DNA of 64,000 nt from Pseudomonas protegens CHA0. GTDB lineage: Bacteria > Pseudomonadota > Gammaproteobacteria > Pseudomonadales > Pseudomonadaceae. A model generated the notes under the pieces. It was not told where the DNA came from and did no database searches. It saw only the letters and a program-made list of their open reading frames with translations. Of this stretch, positions 37,153 through 46,928 are shown piece by piece (position 1 is the first letter of the stretch; each line of letters starts with the position of its first letter). The stretch lies in assembly GCF_000397205.1 (NCBI RefSeq), contig NC_021237.1, forward strand, positions 2,109,001 through 2,173,000, read 5' to 3'. A program made the position numbers and the translations under genes.

Positions 37153-38871
37153 ATGGATGAGAAATACCGCAGGGCCGTCGATGCCGCCGCCATCTTCTCC
37201 GAGACGGACCTGGGCGGCAGCATCACTTATGTCAACGATCTGTTCTGCCAGGTCTCGGGCTACAGCCGTGAAGAACTGATCGGCGCCAACCACCGCATGC
37301 TCAGTTCCGGGCTGCATCCGCCGGAGTTTTTTGCCGAGTTGTGGCAGACCATTACCCAGGGCCGGGTGTGGAAGGGCGAGATCTGCAACCGCGCCAAGGA
37401 CGGCAGCCTGTACTGGGTCGACAGCACCATGGTGCCGCTGGTGGATCAGCGCTCCGGGCAGGTGGTGCGTTATGTGTCGATCCGCTTCGATGTCAGCGAA
37501 AAGCGTCAGCTGTTGCATTCGTTGCAATGGCGGGTCGGCCACGACGTGCTTACCGGGCTGCCCAACCGGGCCTTTCTCTCGGACCTGCTGCACCAGGCTC
37601 TGGATTTCTCCCGGGCGCAGGATATTCCCCTGGCGGTCTGCATGCTCGACCTGGATGGCTTCAAGGCGGTCAATGACGGCTATGGCCACGCCTGTGGCGA
37701 CCTGCTGCTGGTGGAGGTGGCTGCGCGGCTGCGTTCGATCATCCGCGGCGAGGACGTGGTGGCTCGCCTGGCCGGCGACGAGTTCGTGCTGATTTTGCGT
37801 TACGTGCGCGACATGCTGGAGCTGCGCGCGGCGTTGCAAAGGGTATTGGCGACCATTTCCCAGCCGTACTCGATCCAGGGCAAGGACATCAACGTCTTCG
37901 CCAGCATCGGCGTGACCCTGTACCCCACCGACAACCACGACGCCGACACCTTGTTGCGCCACGCCGACCAGGCCATGTACGTGGCCAAGCAGAGCGGACG
38001 CAACCGCTTCCACCTGTTCGATGTACTGCGCGACCGTGAAGTGATGGTCACCTATCAGACCGTCGAGCAGGTGCGCCAGGCCTTGCTCGCAGGCGAGTTG
38101 CGCCTGTACTTCCAGCCCAAGGTGAACATGCGCACCGGTGAGGTGGTGGGCTTCGAGGCGATGCTGCGCTGGCAGCACCCGCAGCGCGGCATGCTGGGGG
38201 CCCAGGAGTTTCTGCAGCAGGTGGAGGAGACCGACCTGATCGTCGAGATCGGCGAATGGGTCATGGACCAGGTGATGACCCGCCTGCAAGGCTGGCAGCA
38301 GGCGGGGCTGGGCTGGCCGGTGAGCCTGAACGTGGCGGCCCGGCATTTCCAGCGCCCGGACTTCGTCGAGCGGCTCAAGGACATGCTCGATCGCTATCCG
38401 GATGTGTTGCCGGCGTTGCTGGACCTGGAAATCGTCGAGTCGGTGGCCATCGACAATATCCAGCGGGTCAGCGATTGCCTCGATGCCTGCCAGGGATTTG
38501 GCGTGCAGTTCTCCCTGGGGGACTTCGGCACTGGCCATTCGTCCCTCAGCTACCTCAAGCGCCTGCGCACCCATACCATCAAGATCGACCGGCTGTTCGT
38601 GCGCGACATGCTGCACGACGCGGACGATCAGGCGCTGATCCAGGCGTTGGTGGGGCTGGCCCAGGCCTTTGGCCGGCGCGTGGTGGCCGAGGGGCTGGAA
38701 AGCCTGGCGCATGGCGAGCGCTTGATGGCCCTTGGCTGCGACGTCGCCCAGGGGGATTTCATTGCGCCACCAATGCCCGCCGAGGCGGTGCTGGACTGGG
38801 TGCGTAGCTTTGAGCCACCGCGGGCATGGCGAAGCGACGAGCTTCAGGGCGAGGCGATGTCGGGAGGCTGA
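37153..38871 (+). CDS. PAS-GGDEF-EAL protein with altered catalytic motifs
   Basis: A 572-residue cytoplasmic c-di-GMP protein. A PAS/PAC domain covers about residues 5-118, GGDEF 125-290 and EAL 300-560. The cyclase motif is AGDEF (207-211) instead of GGDEF, while the I-site RGED (198-201) sits exactly five residues before it. In the EAL domain the signature is EAM (335-337) and the DDFGTG metal loop reads GDFGTG (456-461), losing one metal-binding Asp. N393, E429, K477, E513 and Q533 remain at expected places. It may be weak or regulatory. Probably co-transcribed with aer. Confidence 0.9.
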   Translation: MDEKYRRAVDAAAIFSETDLGGSITYVNDLFCQVSGYSREELIGANHRMLSSGLHPPEFFAELWQTITQGRVWKGEICNRAKDGSLYWVDSTMVPLVDQRSGQVVRYVSIRFDVSEKRQLLHSLQWRVGHDVLTGLPNRAFLSDLLHQALDFSRAQDIPLAVCMLDLDGFKAVNDGYGHACGDLLLVEVAARLRSIIRGEDVVARLAGDEFVLILRYVRDMLELRAALQRVLATISQPYSIQGKDINVFASIGVTLYPTDNHDADTLLRHADQAMYVAKQSGRNRFHLFDVLRDREVMVTYQTVEQVRQALLAGELRLYFQPKVNMRTGEVVGFEAMLRWQHPQRGMLGAQEFLQQVEETDLIVEIGEWVMDQVMTRLQGWQQAGLGWPVSLNVAARHFQRPDFVERLKDMLDRYPDVLPALLDLEIVESVAIDNIQRVSDCLDACQGFGVQFSLGDFGTGHSSLSYLKRLRTHTIKIDRLFVRDMLHDADDQALIQALVGLAQAFGRRVVAEGLESLAHGERLMALGCDVAQGDFIAPPMPAEAVLDWVRSFEPPRAWRSDELQGEAMSGG

Positions 38872-39614
38872 GCGTCGTCCTGAGGGCCGACGTAACGTTG
38901 GATGATGGCGTCGATCTCGCCGGACATCTTCATTCGCAACAGGGTGCGCAGGATGCGCTGGGCCGGCACTCTCGGATCGTTGCGTACATAGCAGCCGACG
39001 GCCTGCTCCTGCAGCACCGCGACGCTGTACAGCGGGTTGCCGGTGGCCTGGGTCTTGTTGAACCAGTCCAGGGTCCACTGGCTGGCGATGGCGTAGCGGT
39101 AACGCCCGACCACCAGTTTCTGCAGCACCTGCTCCTCGTTGCGGGCGTCGTCGCGTATCAGCTGGTTGGTGTCGAACAGCGGCTGCAAGGGGGTGTAGGT
39201 ATAGCTGAGGACGGTGCCGATATGCTGGCGCGACAGTTGCTGCAGGTTGACCACCGAGGGCTCCGGATGGGTGCTCACCAGCAGGTTGCGCTGGATGAAC
39301 AGCGGCACGCTCCACAGGTAATCCCCAGAGAGGTTCGGCAGCCAGGCCTGGGCAGCGTAGCAGCGCACGTCGACTTCGCCCTGGGCCATGGCGTTCTGCA
39401 CCCGGGCCCGGGCCAGGACATGAAACTGCGCCGGGGTACCCAGGTGCCGGGCCAGGCTGTTCATGGTGTCGAAAAGGATGCCATCGGTGGGCTGGTCGCC
39501 TTCGACCTCGATGGCCGGCATGGTCCAACTGTCGGCGATGGCAAAGCGCAGGGGCGGCTCTGCGGCTTCCAGGCTGGCGCTGAAGAGAAACAGGGCGCAC
39601 CAGGTCAAACGCAT
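38844..39614 (-). CDS. Periplasmic substrate-binding protein (SBP family 3-like)
   Basis: A 256-residue protein with a signal peptide (MRLTWCALFLFSASLEAAE) and a periplasmic binding fold: PPLRFAIADSW, DGILFDTMNSLARHLG, then NLSGDYLWSVPLFIQRNLLV. No transporter genes are nearby, so it is an orphan that could serve a distant ABC system or a signalling receptor. Its last 28 bp overlap the end of the convergent GGDEF-EAL gene. A longer frame upstream of the signal peptide was rejected. Confidence 0.82.
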   Translation of the reverse strand: MRLTWCALFLFSASLEAAEPPLRFAIADSWTMPAIEVEGDQPTDGILFDTMNSLARHLGTPAQFHVLARARVQNAMAQGEVDVRCYAAQAWLPNLSGDYLWSVPLFIQRNLLVSTHPEPSVVNLQQLSRQHIGTVLSYTYTPLQPLFDTNQLIRDDARNEEQVLQKLVVGRYRYAIASQWTLDWFNKTQATGNPLYSVAVLQEQAVGCYVRNDPRVPAQRILRTLLRMKMSGEIDAIIQRYVGPQDDAQPPDIASP

Positions 39615-39753
39615 ACAGTCTCCAGGGTGTCGGCGGGCGAGCAATCCTTTGCAAAATGCAAGCTTAGACAGATTAGACGAGCGCGCCGGATGCAATTTCG
39701 CCCTTGCTCCGCTAGCATTACCGGCTTCCGCTTTCCAGTTGCGACGGTTTTCG

Positions 39754-41832
39754 ATGAGTTATCAGGTTCTTGCACGTAAATGGCGTCCGCGCTCGTTCCG
39801 CGAAATGGTCGGCCAGACCCATGTGCTCAAGGCTCTGATCAATGCCTTGGACAGCCAGCGGCTGCACCACGCCTACCTGTTTACCGGCACTCGCGGGGTG
39901 GGCAAGACCACCATCGCGCGAATCATTGCCAAATGCCTGAACTGTGAAACAGGTATCACTTCCACGCCCTGTGGCACCTGTTCGGTGTGCTGCGAGATCG
40001 ATGAGGGGCGCTTTGTCGACCTGATCGAGATCGACGCCGCGAGCCGGACCAAGGTCGAGGATACCCGTGAATTGCTGGATAACGTGCAATACGCACCGAG
40101 CCGCGGGCGCTTCAAGGTCTACCTGATCGACGAAGTGCACATGCTCTCCAGCCACTCGTTCAACGCCCTGCTCAAGACCCTCGAAGAGCCGCCGCCCTAC
40201 GTCAAGTTCATCCTGGCGACCACTGATCCGCAGAAGCTGCCGGCGACCATCCTCTCGCGCTGCTTGCAGTTCTCCCTGAAGAACATGACCCCGGAACGGG
40301 TGGTGGAGCACTTGAGCCACGTCCTGGGCGTGGAGAACGTGCCGTTCGAGGATGACGCCCTGTGGCTGCTGGGCCGCGCCGCCGATGGCTCGATGCGCGA
40401 TGCCATGAGCCTCACCGACCAGGCGATTGCCTTCGGTGAAGGCAAGGTCATGGCGGCCGATGTGCGGGCCATGCTCGGCACCCTCGATCACGGCCAGGTC
40501 TATGACGTGCTGCATGCGCTGATCAACGGCGACGCCAAGGCGTTGCTCGAGGCGGTGCGGCATTTGGCGGAGCAGGGGCCGGACTGGAACGGCGTGCTTT
40601 CGGAAATTCTCAACGTGCTGCACCGGGTGGCGATTGCCCAGGCATTGCCGGAAGGGGTCGACAACGGGCACGGCGATCGTGACCGGGTGCTGGCCCTGGC
40701 CCAGGCCCTGCCTGCCGAAGACGTGCAGTTCTATTACCAGATGGGCCTGATCGGTCGGCGCGACCTGCCGTTGGCGCCGGACCCGCGCGGCGGCTTTGAA
40801 ATGGTCCTGCTGCGAATGCTGGCCTTCCGCCCAGCCGATACCGCGGATGCACCGAGACAGCCGCTAAAGCCAGTGGGGATCAGCCAGGCCACAGTTGATT
40901 CCGCCCAAGCCGTGGCGGCGCCGGCACCTGCCGTGCCTGTAGCGACCGTTGCCCCGGCTCCGGTTGTGAGTGCTCCAGTGGCGCCAGCACCTGTTGCCGC
41001 GCCCGAACCTGTCGCGCCCCCTGTGGCCGAAGCGGTCGCTGTCGAACCCGAGCCGGTGGTTGCCGAAACGGTGGTCGACCTGCCTTGGAACGATCCGGTG
41101 GAGCCACAGATCGAACAGCAGCCAGCGGTCGAGCCGGTGCTGGAGGTGGCCGCCGAGCAGCCTGAGCTGACGCCGATGCCGACCCCGACGCCGGACAGCG
41201 TGGTGCCGGACGCGCCGGAGTGGGTCAGCGCCCCGGTGCCGGAACCCACGGTGGCGGAGGTCGACGCCGCCACTCCGGGTATCGACCTGGACGACGAGCC
41301 GCCGCTGGACGAGGACTATATCGAGCCGGACATGGATTCGGCCTACAGCTACCTGGACGAACTGGCCAGTGAGCACGCAGCCGATCCGGCACCGGAACCC
41401 GAGCCCGAACCTGCTGCCAAGCCGGCCACTGGCCTGGCCCTGGAATGGCTGCAGCTGTTCCCGAAACTGCCGATCTCGGGCATGACCGGCAGCATCGCCG
41501 CCAACTGTACCCTGATGGCCGTGGACGGCGACCATTGGCTGCTGCACCTGGACCCGGCCCACAGCGCACTGTTCAACGCCACCCAGCAGCGTCGCCTCAA
41601 CGACGCCCTGAACCAGTACCACGGGCGTACCCTGACCCTGGCGATCGAGCTGATCAAGCCCGAGCAGGAAACCCCGGCCCAGGCTGCATCACGGCGCCGT
41701 GCCGATCGTCAGCGCGAGGCCGAGGAGTCGATCCATGGTGATCCGTTCATCCAGCGGATGGTCCAGGAGTTCGGTGCAGTGGTGCGCCACGATACTATTG
41801 AACCTGTCGAGGCCCTGGCGGCTCAGGGCTGA
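39754..41832 (+). CDS. dnaX: DNA polymerase III subunit tau (gamma/tau)
   Basis: A 692-residue clamp-loader ATPase subunit. It begins MSYQVLARKWRPRSF with Walker A GTRGVGKT, a zinc module (CLNCETGITSTPCGTCSVC), DEVHMLSSHSFNALLKTLEEPP (Walker B and SRC region nearby), then a long Ala/Pro/Glu/Val-rich linker (about residues 365-560) and the tau C-terminal domain that binds polymerase and helicase. I see no E. coli-type A-rich slippery site in the linker region, so frameshifted gamma is not evident. Upstream ribosome site is weak. Confidence 0.95.
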   Translation: MSYQVLARKWRPRSFREMVGQTHVLKALINALDSQRLHHAYLFTGTRGVGKTTIARIIAKCLNCETGITSTPCGTCSVCCEIDEGRFVDLIEIDAASRTKVEDTRELLDNVQYAPSRGRFKVYLIDEVHMLSSHSFNALLKTLEEPPPYVKFILATTDPQKLPATILSRCLQFSLKNMTPERVVEHLSHVLGVENVPFEDDALWLLGRAADGSMRDAMSLTDQAIAFGEGKVMAADVRAMLGTLDHGQVYDVLHALINGDAKALLEAVRHLAEQGPDWNGVLSEILNVLHRVAIAQALPEGVDNGHGDRDRVLALAQALPAEDVQFYYQMGLIGRRDLPLAPDPRGGFEMVLLRMLAFRPADTADAPRQPLKPVGISQATVDSAQAVAAPAPAVPVATVAPAPVVSAPVAPAPVAAPEPVAPPVAEAVAVEPEPVVAETVVDLPWNDPVEPQIEQQPAVEPVLEVAAEQPELTPMPTPTPDSVVPDAPEWVSAPVPEPTVAEVDAATPGIDLDDEPPLDEDYIEPDMDSAYSYLDELASEHAADPAPEPEPEPAAKPATGLALEWLQLFPKLPISGMTGSIAANCTLMAVDGDHWLLHLDPAHSALFNATQQRRLNDALNQYHGRTLTLAIELIKPEQETPAQAASRRRADRQREAEESIHGDPFIQRMVQEFGAVVRHDTIEPVEALAAQG

Positions 41833-41898
41833 TCATTCAAAGGGCGCCGGGCCAGGGGCCGGGCGCCGTTTCCATCCCCGTACTTTGAGGTAATTCCC

Positions 41899-42237
41899 AT
41901 GATGAAAGGTGGCATGGCCGGCCTGATGAAGCAGGCACAGCAGATGCAGGAAAAAATGGCCAAGATGCAGGAAGAACTGGCCAATGCCGAAGTCACCGGC
42001 AAGGCTGGCGGCGACATGGTCACCGTAGTCATGACCGGCCGTCATGACATCAAGCGCGTGAGCATCGACCCGAGCCTGCTGGAAGGCGTCAGCGAAGATG
42101 ACCGTGAAGTGCTCGAAGACCTGTTTGCCGCTGCGGTGAACGACGCCGTGCGCAAGATCGAGTCCAACAGCCAGGAAAAGATGTCCGGCATGACTGCCGG
42201 CATGCAACTGCCCCCAGGCATGAAATTGCCGTTCTGA
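41899..42237 (+). CDS. ybaB: YbaB/EbfC family nucleoid-associated protein
   Basis: A 112-residue DNA-binding protein starting [20 protein letters not shown] and ending [11 protein letters not shown], both family hallmarks. It binds DNA as a dimer. It follows dnaX by 66 bp and comes before recR, the usual dnaX-ybaB-recR order, here interrupted by an oxidoreductase gene. Confidence 0.95.
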   Translation: MMKGGMAGLMKQAQQMQEKMAKMQEELANAEVTGKAGGDMVTVVMTGRHDIKRVSIDPSLLEGVSEDDREVLEDLFAAAVNDAVRKIESNSQEKMSGMTAGMQLPPGMKLPF

Positions 42238-42266
42238 TTCGCGCAAGCGCATCGGATGGACTACAT

Positions 42267-42296
42267 AAAGCCAGGCCTTGAGCCTGGCTTTTTTTT
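42267..42296 (+). terminator. Terminator after ybaB
   Basis: Eight-bp stem AGCCAGGC/GCCTGGCT (42269-42276, 42282-42289) followed by eight T residues. It separates dnaX-ybaB from the oxidoreductase and recR, which must therefore have their own promoter. Confidence 0.9.
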
Positions 42297-42444
42297 GCCC
42301 TGGCGATCAGCACTGCGCTGTGGGTAGCAGCCGGCTGGCCGACGGAGGCCACAGCAGATCCATCTGCAGAAACATCGAACGTGATGCTATTCACAGGGTC
42401 TGCAACCTATACCCTTTCATTCAACCTTCCCTAAAGGAGTGTCC

Positions 42445-43491
42445 ATGATGCCGCAAACATTGACCCTCAATCAGCGCGTGGTACTGGTCTCTCGGCCCGA
42501 AGGCGCGCCGGTCCCGGAGAATTTCCGCCTGGAGCGGGTGGCCTTGCCGGAACTGGCTGATGGACAGGTGCTGTTGAAGACCCTCTACCTGTCCCTGGAC
42601 CCCTACATGCGCGGGCGCATGAGTGATGCCCCGTCCTATGCGGCGCCGGTGGAAATAGACGAGGTCATGACCGGCGGTGCAGTGAGCCGGGTCGAGCGTT
42701 CGCTCAACCCCAAGTTCCAGGAGGGCGACCTGGTGGTGGGCGCCACTGGTTGGCAGAGCCACTGCATTTGCGATGGCCGCAACCTGATCCCGGTGCCCTA
42801 TGGCCTGCCCAGCCCTTCCATGGCCCTGGGTGTGCTCGGCATGCCCGGAATGACCGCCTACATGGGGCTGATGGACATCGGCCAGCCCAAGGCCGGGGAA
42901 ACCCTGGTGGTGGGTGCGGCCTCCGGCGCCGTGGGGTCGGTGGTGGGGCAGGTGGCGAAGCTCAAGGGGCTGCGGGTGGTGGGCGTGGCCGGTGGCGCCG
43001 ACAAATGCCGCTATGTGGTCGAGGAGCTGGGTTTTGATGCCTGCATCGATCACAAGAGCCCCGACTTTGCCGACGAACTGGCCCAGGCCTGCTTCAAGGG
43101 CGTGGACATCTATTTTGAGAACGTCGGTGGCAAGGTCTTCGACGGGGTACTGCCCCTGCTCAACCCCAGGGCGCGTATTCCCCTGTGCGGGCTGATCGCC
43201 CAGTACAACGCCCAGGCGCTGCCGCCGGGGCCGGATCGCCTGCCACTGCTGCAGCGCACCTTGCTCACCAAGCGGGTACGCATCCAAGGCTTTATTGTCT
43301 TCGACGACTATGGCGACCGCCATCCGGAGTTCATCAAGGCCATGGCGCCCTGGGTGCGCGAAGGCAAGGTCAAGTTCAAGGAGGACGTGGTCGAGGGACT
43401 GGAGCAGGCACCAGAAGCCTTCATTGGCCTGCTGGAGGGGCGCAACTTCGGCAAGCTGGTGGTCAAGGTCGCCCCGGACGCGAGCATTTGA
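42445..43491 (+). CDS. NADP-dependent zinc-less MDR oxidoreductase (CurA/YncB-like)
   Basis: A 348-residue enzyme of the medium-chain leukotriene-B4 12-hydroxydehydrogenase type: [10 protein letters not shown] near the start, a Rossmann segment [21 protein letters not shown], then [16 protein letters not shown] and DIYFENVGG. Such enzymes reduce activated double bonds such as enones. AAAGGAG ends five bases before ATG 42445; a second ATG at 42448 is equally possible. It is inserted between ybaB and recR. Confidence 0.9.
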   Translation: MMPQTLTLNQRVVLVSRPEGAPVPENFRLERVALPELADGQVLLKTLYLSLDPYMRGRMSDAPSYAAPVEIDEVMTGGAVSRVERSLNPKFQEGDLVVGATGWQSHCICDGRNLIPVPYGLPSPSMALGVLGMPGMTAYMGLMDIGQPKAGETLVVGAASGAVGSVVGQVAKLKGLRVVGVAGGADKCRYVVEELGFDACIDHKSPDFADELAQACFKGVDIYFENVGGKVFDGVLPLLNPRARIPLCGLIAQYNAQALPPGPDRLPLLQRTLLTKRVRIQGFIVFDDYGDRHPEFIKAMAPWVREGKVKFKEDVVEGLEQAPEAFIGLLEGRNFGKLVVKVAPDASI

Positions 43492-43549
43492 CGCTACCCC
43501 GAGGCGCGGGTATAAACCGCGTCTCGTTGTTTTTGTCGGACCTTTGCCC

Positions 43550-44152
43550 ATGAGCTTCAGCCCCCTGATTCGCCAACTGATCGATGCCCTGCGCACCTTG
43601 CCGGGCGTGGGTCAGAAAACCGCCCAGCGCATGGCCCTGCAACTGCTCGAGCGTGATCGCAGTGGCGGCTTGCGCCTGGCGCAGGCCCTGAGCCAGGCCA
43701 TGGAAGGCGTGGGGCATTGCCGCCAGTGCCGGACACTGACCGAAGACGAGCTGTGCCCGCAGTGTGCCGACCCGCGTCGCGACGACACCCTGCTGTGCGT
43801 GGTGGAAGGGCCGATGGATGTGTACGCGGTGGAGCAGACCGGCTATCGCGGGCGCTACTTCGTGCTCAAAGGCCACCTGTCGCCTCTGGATGGCCTGGGC
43901 CCGGAGGCCATCGGCATTCCGCAGTTGCTGGCGCGTATCGAGGAGCAGGGCAGCTTCAGCGAAGTGATCCTGGCCACCAACCCGACGGTGGAAGGCGAAG
44001 CCACTGCGCACTACATCGCCCAACTGCTGACCAACAAGGGCCTGATCACCTCGCGCATCGCCCACGGCGTGCCTCTGGGCGGCGAGCTGGAACTGGTGGA
44101 TGGCGGCACCCTGGCTCACTCCTTTGCCGGTCGCAAACCCATAGCGTTGTAA
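43550..44152 (+). CDS. recR: Recombination mediator RecR
   Basis: A 200-residue protein acting with RecF and RecO to load RecA at gaps. It has the N-terminal helix-hairpin-helix ([17 protein letters not shown]), the Cys4 zinc finger ([16 protein letters not shown]), a Toprim domain ([15 protein letters not shown]) and a C-terminal Walker-B-like part ([28 protein letters not shown]). Complete. Confidence 0.97.
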   Translation: MSFSPLIRQLIDALRTLPGVGQKTAQRMALQLLERDRSGGLRLAQALSQAMEGVGHCRQCRTLTEDELCPQCADPRRDDTLLCVVEGPMDVYAVEQTGYRGRYFVLKGHLSPLDGLGPEAIGIPQLLARIEEQGSFSEVILATNPTVEGEATAHYIAQLLTNKGLITSRIAHGVPLGGELELVDGGTLAHSFAGRKPIAL

Positions 44153-44254
44153 GGCTGCGGAAGCCGGCTGACTGGCGAAGGATGCGCCACGCATTCTCTT
44201 GAAAACCAAGCAAGCGCTTGGTAAGTTCCTTCGACCCTTCAGAGGAGCTTGCCG

Positions 44255-45403
44255 ATGTCTGCCTGCCAGGAATACTTCGACCCCAGCCACCAGTTGGTCC
44301 GCGACAGCGTGCGACGTTTCGTCGAGCGTGAAATCCTTCCCCAGATCGACGAGTGGGAGGAGGCGGGCAGTTTCCCCCGTGAGCTGTACCTCAAGGCCGG
44401 GGCCGCCGGGCTTCTGGGCATCGGTTACCCCGAGGCCCTGGGCGGCAGCCATGAGGGTGATCTGTTCGCCAAGATCGCCGCCAGCGAGGAGTTGATGCGC
44501 AGTGGCTCCGGCGGCCTGGTGGCGGGCCTCGGTTCCCTGGATATCGGCCTGCCGCCCATCGTCAAATGGGCCCGCCCCGAATTGCGCGAGCGGGTCGCAC
44601 CGCTGGTGTTGTCCGGGGAGAAGATCAGCGCCCTGGCGGTCACCGAGCCCGGCGGCGGCTCGGACGTGGCCAACCTGCAGACCCGCGCCGTGCGCGATGG
44701 CGATCATTACCGGCTCAGTGGCAGCAAGACCTTCATCACCAGTGGCGTGCGCGCCGACTTCTACACCGTTGCGGTGCGCACCGGCGAACCTGGCTACGGC
44801 GGTATCAGCCTGTTGCTGGTCGAAAAGGGCACGCCGGGCTTCACTGTGGGTCGGCAGTTGAAAAAGATGGGCTGGTGGGCCTCGGATACCGCCGAGCTGT
44901 TCTTCGACGATTGCCGGGTGCCGGTGGGCAACCTGATCGGCGCCGAGAACATGGGCTTTGCCTGCATCATGGGCAACTTCCAGAGCGAACGCCTGGCCCT
45001 GGCCCTGATGGCCAACATGACCTCACAGATGGCCCTGGAGGAAAGCCTGAAGTGGGCGCGCGAGCGGGAGGCGTTCGGCAAGCCCATCGCCAAGTTCCAG
45101 GTGCTCAAGCACCGTCTGGCGGAGATGGCCACGGCCCTGGAAGTTTCCCGGGAGTTCACCTATCGCCAGGCGGCGAAGATGGCCGCCGGCAAGAGTGTGA
45201 TCAAGGAAATTTCCATGGCCAAGAACTTCGCCACCGATACCGCCGACCGTATTACCCACGATGCGGTGCAGATCCTCGGTGGCATGGGCTACATGCGCGA
45301 AAGCCTGGTGGAGCGCCTGTATCGCGACAACCGCATTCTGTCGATCGGCGGCGGCACTCGCGAGGTGATGAACGAAATCATCAGCAAGCAGATGGGGCTG
45401 TAG
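44255..45403 (+). CDS. Acyl-CoA dehydrogenase, long-chain/isovaleryl type
   Basis: A 382-residue FAD enzyme that introduces the first double bond in an acyl-CoA. Family signatures: ALAVTEPGGGSDVANLQTRA, FITSGVRADFYTVAVRT, and the C-terminal QILGGMGYMRESLVERLYRD. The usual catalytic EGT near the end reads GGGTREVM, as in long-chain and isovaleryl members, where the catalytic Glu lies earlier. GAGGAG is seven bases before the ATG. The substrate is not defined by context. Confidence 0.92.
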   Translation: MSACQEYFDPSHQLVRDSVRRFVEREILPQIDEWEEAGSFPRELYLKAGAAGLLGIGYPEALGGSHEGDLFAKIAASEELMRSGSGGLVAGLGSLDIGLPPIVKWARPELRERVAPLVLSGEKISALAVTEPGGGSDVANLQTRAVRDGDHYRLSGSKTFITSGVRADFYTVAVRTGEPGYGGISLLLVEKGTPGFTVGRQLKKMGWWASDTAELFFDDCRVPVGNLIGAENMGFACIMGNFQSERLALALMANMTSQMALEESLKWAREREAFGKPIAKFQVLKHRLAEMATALEVSREFTYRQAAKMAAGKSVIKEISMAKNFATDTADRITHDAVQILGGMGYMRESLVERLYRDNRILSIGGGTREVMNEIISKQMGL

Positions 45404-45410
45404 GTGCAGG

Positions 45411-45959
45411 CTAGCGCTCGGTCAGGGAAAACTGGGTCAGGCAGAAGGTCGGGATCCCCATGTCCTGCAGCTTCTGCGAGCCGCCCAGTTCCGGCAGGTC
45501 GATGATCGCCGCGGCTTCATAGACCTTCGCCCCCATGCGCCGTACCAGATTGGCGGCGGCGATCAGGGTGCCACCGGTGGCGATCAGGTCATCGATCAAC
45601 AGCACCGAGTCGCCTTCACACAGGCTGTCGGCGTGGACTTCAATGAAGGCTTCGCCGTACTCGGTCCGGTAGCCCTCGGCCAGGATGTCGGCCGGCAGCT
45701 TGCCCTGTTTGCGGAACAGGATCAGCGGCTTGTTCAACTGGTAGGCGATGATCGAGCCGATCAGAAAACCCCGTGCGTCCATGGCGCCGATGTGGCTGAA
45801 GTCTTCTTCGACATAACGCTGGGCGAAGCTGTCCGCCACCAGGCGCAGGGCCCGGGGAGACTGGAACAGGGGGGTGATGTCGCGGAAGATCACGCCCGGT
45901 TTCGGGAAGTCGATGACGGGGCGTATCAGGGATTTGATGTCGAAGGAATCGAAGGCCAT
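45411..45959 (-). CDS. apt: Adenine phosphoribosyltransferase
   Basis: A 182-residue salvage enzyme making AMP from adenine and PRPP. Seen: [15 protein letters not shown] near the start and the PRPP-binding [13 protein letters not shown]. Convergent with the acyl-CoA dehydrogenase, seven bases away. Upstream of anr on the same strand, with a GC-rich inverted repeat between. Confidence 0.97.
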
Positions 45960-46040
45960 CTTCAGGTGTCCTGGCGGGCAAATAGGCCGCGCCAGTATAC
46001 CCGCGACCGAGCCGCCTGGCTCAGCCGCACAGGCTGTGGA

Positions 46041-46775
46041 TCAGCCCTCCACCGAGCCGCCGGCGAGGGCGCAGAGCTGGATCGGATCGAGGATGTGCAC
46101 TTCCTTGCCTTCGGCGGCAATCAGCTCGTTCTGCTGGAAACGGGTGAACACCCGGGACACGGTTTCCACCGCCAGGCCCAGGTAGTTGCCGATTTCGTTG
46201 CGCGACATGCTCAGGCGGAACTGGTTGGCCGAGAAGCCCCGGGCGCGGAAGCGCGCGGACAGGTTGACCAGGAACGTGGCGATACGCTCGTCAGCGGTCT
46301 TTTTCGACAGCAGCAGCATCATTTGCTGGTCATCGCGGATTTCCCGGCTCATGACCCGCATCAGCTGGCGACGCAGCTGTGGCAGTTGCAGTGCCAGCTC
46401 ATCGAGGCGTTCGAAGGGGATTTCACACACCGAGGTGGTTTCCAGCGCCTGGGCCGAGACGGGATGGCTTTCGGTGTCCATGCCTGACAGGCCTACCAGC
46501 TCGCTGGGGAGATGGAAGCCGGTGATCTGTTCTTCGCCGCTGTCGCTCAGGCTGAAGGTTTTCAGGGCGCCCGAACGCACGGCGTACACCGAGTCGAAGC
46601 CGTCACCCTGACGGAACAGGAATTCGCCTTTTTTCAATGGGCGGCCACGTTTGACGATTTCGTCCAGCGCGTCCATGTCTTCCAAATTCAGCGAAAGTGG
46701 CAGGCAGAGGGGTGCCAGGCTGCAATCCTTGCAATGGGCCTGGTTGTGAGCGCGCAGTTTAACTGGCTCGGACAT
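46041..46775 (-). CDS. anr: Oxygen-sensing transcriptional activator ANR (FNR family)
   Basis: A 244-residue CRP/FNR regulator that activates anaerobic and microaerobic genes when its 4Fe-4S cluster is intact. The N-terminal cysteines C15, C18 and C24 ([11 protein letters not shown]) plus a later Cys in TTSVCEIPF are the cluster ligands. The DNA-binding helix reads [22 protein letters not shown], with the E--SR core that recognises TTGAT half sites. The ATG at 46775 has AAGGA seven bases upstream; a longer frame was rejected. Candidate targets in the window are hemN and the cco genes. Confidence 0.97.
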   Translation of the reverse strand: MSEPVKLRAHNQAHCKDCSLAPLCLPLSLNLEDMDALDEIVKRGRPLKKGEFLFRQGDGFDSVYAVRSGALKTFSLSDSGEEQITGFHLPSELVGLSGMDTESHPVSAQALETTSVCEIPFERLDELALQLPQLRRQLMRVMSREIRDDQQMMLLLSKKTADERIATFLVNLSARFRARGFSANQFRLSMSRNEIGNYLGLAVETVSRVFTRFQQNELIAAEGKEVHILDPIQLCALAGGSVEG

Positions 46776-46928
46776 TCTAGAATCCTTGTGGGAAAACACA
46801 CATAAGCCGTAAGGGTAACTCACGGGAGGAGGTTCCGGCCAGTCCGTGCCGTATTGACTGTTAGTCGTAAAGCTATCCTTTTATGGGTCGATAACCTGTT
46901 AACGAAAGTAACTTGGAAGGCTGAAATT

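Noticed and set aside
36439..39654. A 1071-codon open frame on the minus strand across the aer and GGDEF-EAL genes.
   Set aside because: It runs antisense to two genes with clear domains and has no family resemblance; long mirror frames are common in high-GC Pseudomonas DNA because of third-position bias.
40850..41450. A programmed frameshift in dnaX to make gamma.
   Set aside because: I found no A-rich slippery heptamer of the E. coli type followed by a stem in this region.
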